Assembly: GCF_964204645.1 (NCBI RefSeq)
Contig: NC_134025.1
Coordinates: 11,785,001 to 11,849,000 of the forward strand
DNA: 64,000 bases
Source of the DNA: Tubulanus polymorphus
Lineage: Eukaryota; Nemertea; Palaeonemertea; Tubulaniformes; Tubulanidae
Direction of reading: 5' to 3'
The notes below the pieces were generated by a model. That model was given only the letters and a program-made list of their open reading frames with translations, made no database searches and had not been told where the DNA came from. The position numbers and the translations under genes were made by a program. Positions 62,401-64,000 of the stretch are shown here, in pieces. How positions within the stretch are numbered: position 1 is the stretch's first letter; each line of letters begins with the position of its first letter.

Positions 62401-63775
62401 ATCAGACATAATTTGGTAATTGTAAAAAATTCCACCTTTTTATAATTCCAGTACTTTGTATAACATGCATATGCTATAGTGTAGTGTGTCTACACCACAG
62501 TGCAGTGTATCATTTCTAAATAATTATCAACCGTGTTTGATAGGTGCTGCCATCTTTCAATAGAGAGAACAAATTACTTATTACATCGATACACTGCAGT
62601 ACGGTGTACTAGCTATGTCTGGTTAATTGGAAATAACTGGAATAACTGGAAATAAATAAATTATATCTCAATTATATTTAATGAGAACTAAAGATCCGGA
62701 TGCGGTTGTTATCAGACAAATCAGTTTAAACAAAACATTGGAAATACTAACAAATTGATGCATTATTGGTCAAATTGAAAAGTACACACTTCAAGCTAAA
62801 TGGACCAATGTCGTTTTCCAATCTGTCTTTCGCATTCATTTGGGATTTTGGTCTTATCTGATTTTTCTTGAAAACTACTTTATTCATCTTCATTTGGCAC
62901 TCTCTTAACCACTGTATTATTCTTTTTTTCAAACCTACTCAAACTAGAGTTTCGTTCAAATGACTCTTATGAGATATTGAAATTGCAATTGATTTATCTC
63001 ATTAGGAATCACGTAAAACACCAACTGGCAGCCATCCGAATCCTAGTCAAACACCGAATGGTAATGCTCAACCTACGATGGAGCATGAAGATCATGGAGA
63101 TGCCACCCTTATAAGGACGGGCAGGTTAGAATAGTTTTATTACTACGTTAAGTGGAGTAACTTTACTCATTTGGGGGCAAAAGCTGTTATGTAGATGGTT
63201 TTTCCTGTGTGTGCACCTGGGCAGTGTTAATATAGATGCAACTAGACTGTTTACCAAGCCTGATTGAGTGAAAACCATTTACTTCAGTTGGAATGAAAAT
63301 GGACATTCCAAAGAAATCTTATAACCCATATTCGAATGATTAAGCTCCAATGACATGTCCAGCCATTTTTTGCTTGTTACAGGTTTTTTGGTGGTCTCAT
63401 CGACGATGTCAAGCGGAAGGCTCCATTTTACGCAAGCGACTTCAAAGATGCGTTACATATCCAGAGCATTGCCTCATTTATCTTCCTCTATTTTGCCTGT
63501 CTCACACCTATTATTACGTTTGGAGGTCTTCTTGGTGATGCTACGGGCAATAATATGGTACATGTCATTATTGTTCATGCTTTTGATTTTGTTACGAATC
63601 AGAAGATATTTCATCTGTAATTGGTTCATCTCAATTTTCAGGCTGCATTGGAGAGCATATTAGCTGGAGCTATATGTGGAGTTGTGTACGCGTTGTTTGC
63701 CGGGCAGCCGTTGACTATACTCGGCAGTACAGGACCTGTACTCGTTTTCGAAACAATAACGTACAAGTTTTGCTC
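48445..63775 (+). CDS. SLC4A8/SLC4A10-like: SLC4 sodium-coupled bicarbonate transporter, exons 1-10 (partial)
   Basis: Plasma-membrane carrier of bicarbonate/carbonate, usually with sodium, controlling intracellular pH. Exons, all in phase: 48445-48562, 50385-50516, 52775-52928, 54859-55019, 56142-56354, 61347-61516, 61989-62387, 63006-63124, 63383-63557, 63642-63775; then a donor and the window ends. The 591 residues cover the cytosolic domain and the first two membrane segments. Marks: [15 protein letters not shown] then a His/Arg cluster (exon 2), [15 protein letters not shown] and [134 protein letters not shown]. The N-terminal layout fits the NDCBE/NBCn group (SLC4A7/8/10) best; the exact orthologue is not settled. 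The Ser-rich exon at 61347 is a plausible cassette exon. The 5 kb intron before it contains mobile elements. Confidence 0.95.
48617..48685. repeat. (TA)n microsatellite in SLC4 intron 1
   Basis: About 69 bp of uninterrupted TA, 55 bp into the first intron. Confidence 0.95.
52083..52241. mobile_element. Compact inverted-arm element with hammerhead-like core
   Basis: AATATATAGAAAAATACCAC and its inverted partner ending GTGGGATTTTCTGTATATT bracket ~110 bp in SLC4 intron 2. Inside, the minus strand reads CTGATGATGACCATTAGGAT then ATAGTCGCAACG at 52197-52165. This has the shape of a hammerhead core (CUGAUGA, stem II, GAAA) with GCAA in place of GAAA. Similar sequence is found in Penelope-like elements and their relatives (recalled). 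No cleavage site pairing is evident, so it is inactive or only a look-alike. Confidence 0.4.
53745..53805 (+). mobile_element. tRNA-like SINE head in SLC4 intron 3
   Basis: TCTTGATGCCATCCGGTTTC and AATCCCTGTCAGGGAATG match the B-box side of the heads at 57.3 and 57.57 kb. Confidence 0.5.
56403..56474. repeat. AT microsatellite passing into (GTATAT)n
   Basis: An (AT)n run is followed by about eight GTATAT hexamers, just past SLC4 exon 5. Confidence 0.95.
57262..57602. mobile_element. Inverted pair of tRNA-like heads in SLC4 intron 5
   Basis: The left side (CCCAGGCAGGGATTTGAATC, then TGGCATCG and CCCTGCCA) and the right side (TGGCAGGG, CGATGCCATCAGGTTTCGAA, TCCCTGCCCAGGGATGATG) are inverted copies of one tRNA-like head with a clear B box (GGTTTCGAATCCC). 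About 190 bp lie between them. Either two SINEs inserted head to head or a foldback element carries the head as its ends. The rest of the 5 kb intron shows no exon. Confidence 0.6.
57603..61346. other. Remainder of SLC4 intron 5; no exon seen
   Basis: AT-rich with short poly-A, poly-T and TA tracts (e.g. 61049-61070). The open frames here lack SLC4 similarity, and exon 56354 joins 61347 in phase without a further exon. Confidence 0.5.
62473..62613. mobile_element. TIR element relative of 30008-30195, in SLC4 intron 7
   Basis: AGTGTGTCTACACCACAGTG at the left, GCTGCCATCTTTCAA in the centre and ATACACTGCAGTACGGTGTA at the right follow the order of the MTHFD1 intron element. The outer right arm is missing. 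Confidence 0.65.
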
Positions 63776-64000
63776 GTGAGTATCGATTTGAAAGAAACCC
63801 GCATTTAAACTATCGATGCTACTGCTGGGACCATTTCTAAATCACTGCTATTACATTGATGGATGTATTTTCAAAAAGTTTTATCATTCTATGATTCGAT
63901 CATATAAAACTTACTGGGTACTAAAAATCAATCTTCATCAACTGCAGCGGCTCTATTTCGTTTACAAATACTTATCATAAACATGTCAAATTGGACTCCT

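Overview
The window is nuclear DNA from an animal, most likely a marine invertebrate bilaterian. It holds two long intron-rich genes with textbook GT..AG junctions (a C1-tetrahydrofolate synthase and an SLC4 bicarbonate transporter). It also has a single-exon class A GPCR, tRNA-derived SINE pieces, many short inverted-repeat elements, AT microsatellites, and a wreck of Ty3/gypsy-type retroelements that carried an Env gene. The octamer TAGGCCTA is strongly over-represented in non-coding DNA. I cannot fix the phylum from this; lophotrochozoan and ambulacrarian both remain open.

Layout. 1-2.3 kb: no recognisable gene. 2.3-2.9 kb: an unidentified open frame broken by a 34-bp tandem duplication. 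3.3-10.3 kb: a retroelement graveyard with a reverse transcriptase piece fused in frame to the C-terminal part of an Env-like protein, an Env N-terminal piece, LTR-like repeats, two identical Env pieces sitting straight after LTR-like sequence, five arrays of one ~31-bp minisatellite, an integrase C-terminal piece, and an unexplained Ser/Pro-rich ORF with two PxDLS motifs. 10.6-11.2 kb: a short inverted-repeat element with a long (TA)n tract grown inside it. 12.67-13.84 kb: intronless neuropeptide-type GPCR. 14-20 kb: mostly non-coding, with one possible minus-strand exon and small repeats.

20.28-32.48 kb: MTHFD1 on the plus strand. Twenty-one consecutive exons are in phase and cover the dehydrogenase/cyclohydrolase and formyl-THF synthetase domains to the stop codon and a poly(A) signal. 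Only the first short coding exon was not found. Its introns hold several mobile elements and a near-perfect 446-bp tandem duplication.

32.7-48.4 kb: gene-poor DNA with a long foldback, TIR elements, minisatellites and microsatellites. 48.4 kb to the right edge: the 5' part (ten exons, 591 codons) of an SLC4 sodium-coupled bicarbonate transporter, preceded by two tiny upstream ORFs, running out of the window after the second transmembrane segment.

The three clear host genes have unrelated jobs (folate one-carbon metabolism, peptide signalling, acid-base transport); nothing suggests a shared pathway. The part most likely to hold something new is 3-10 kb, above all the 7.17-7.81 kb ORF between two LTR-like repeats.
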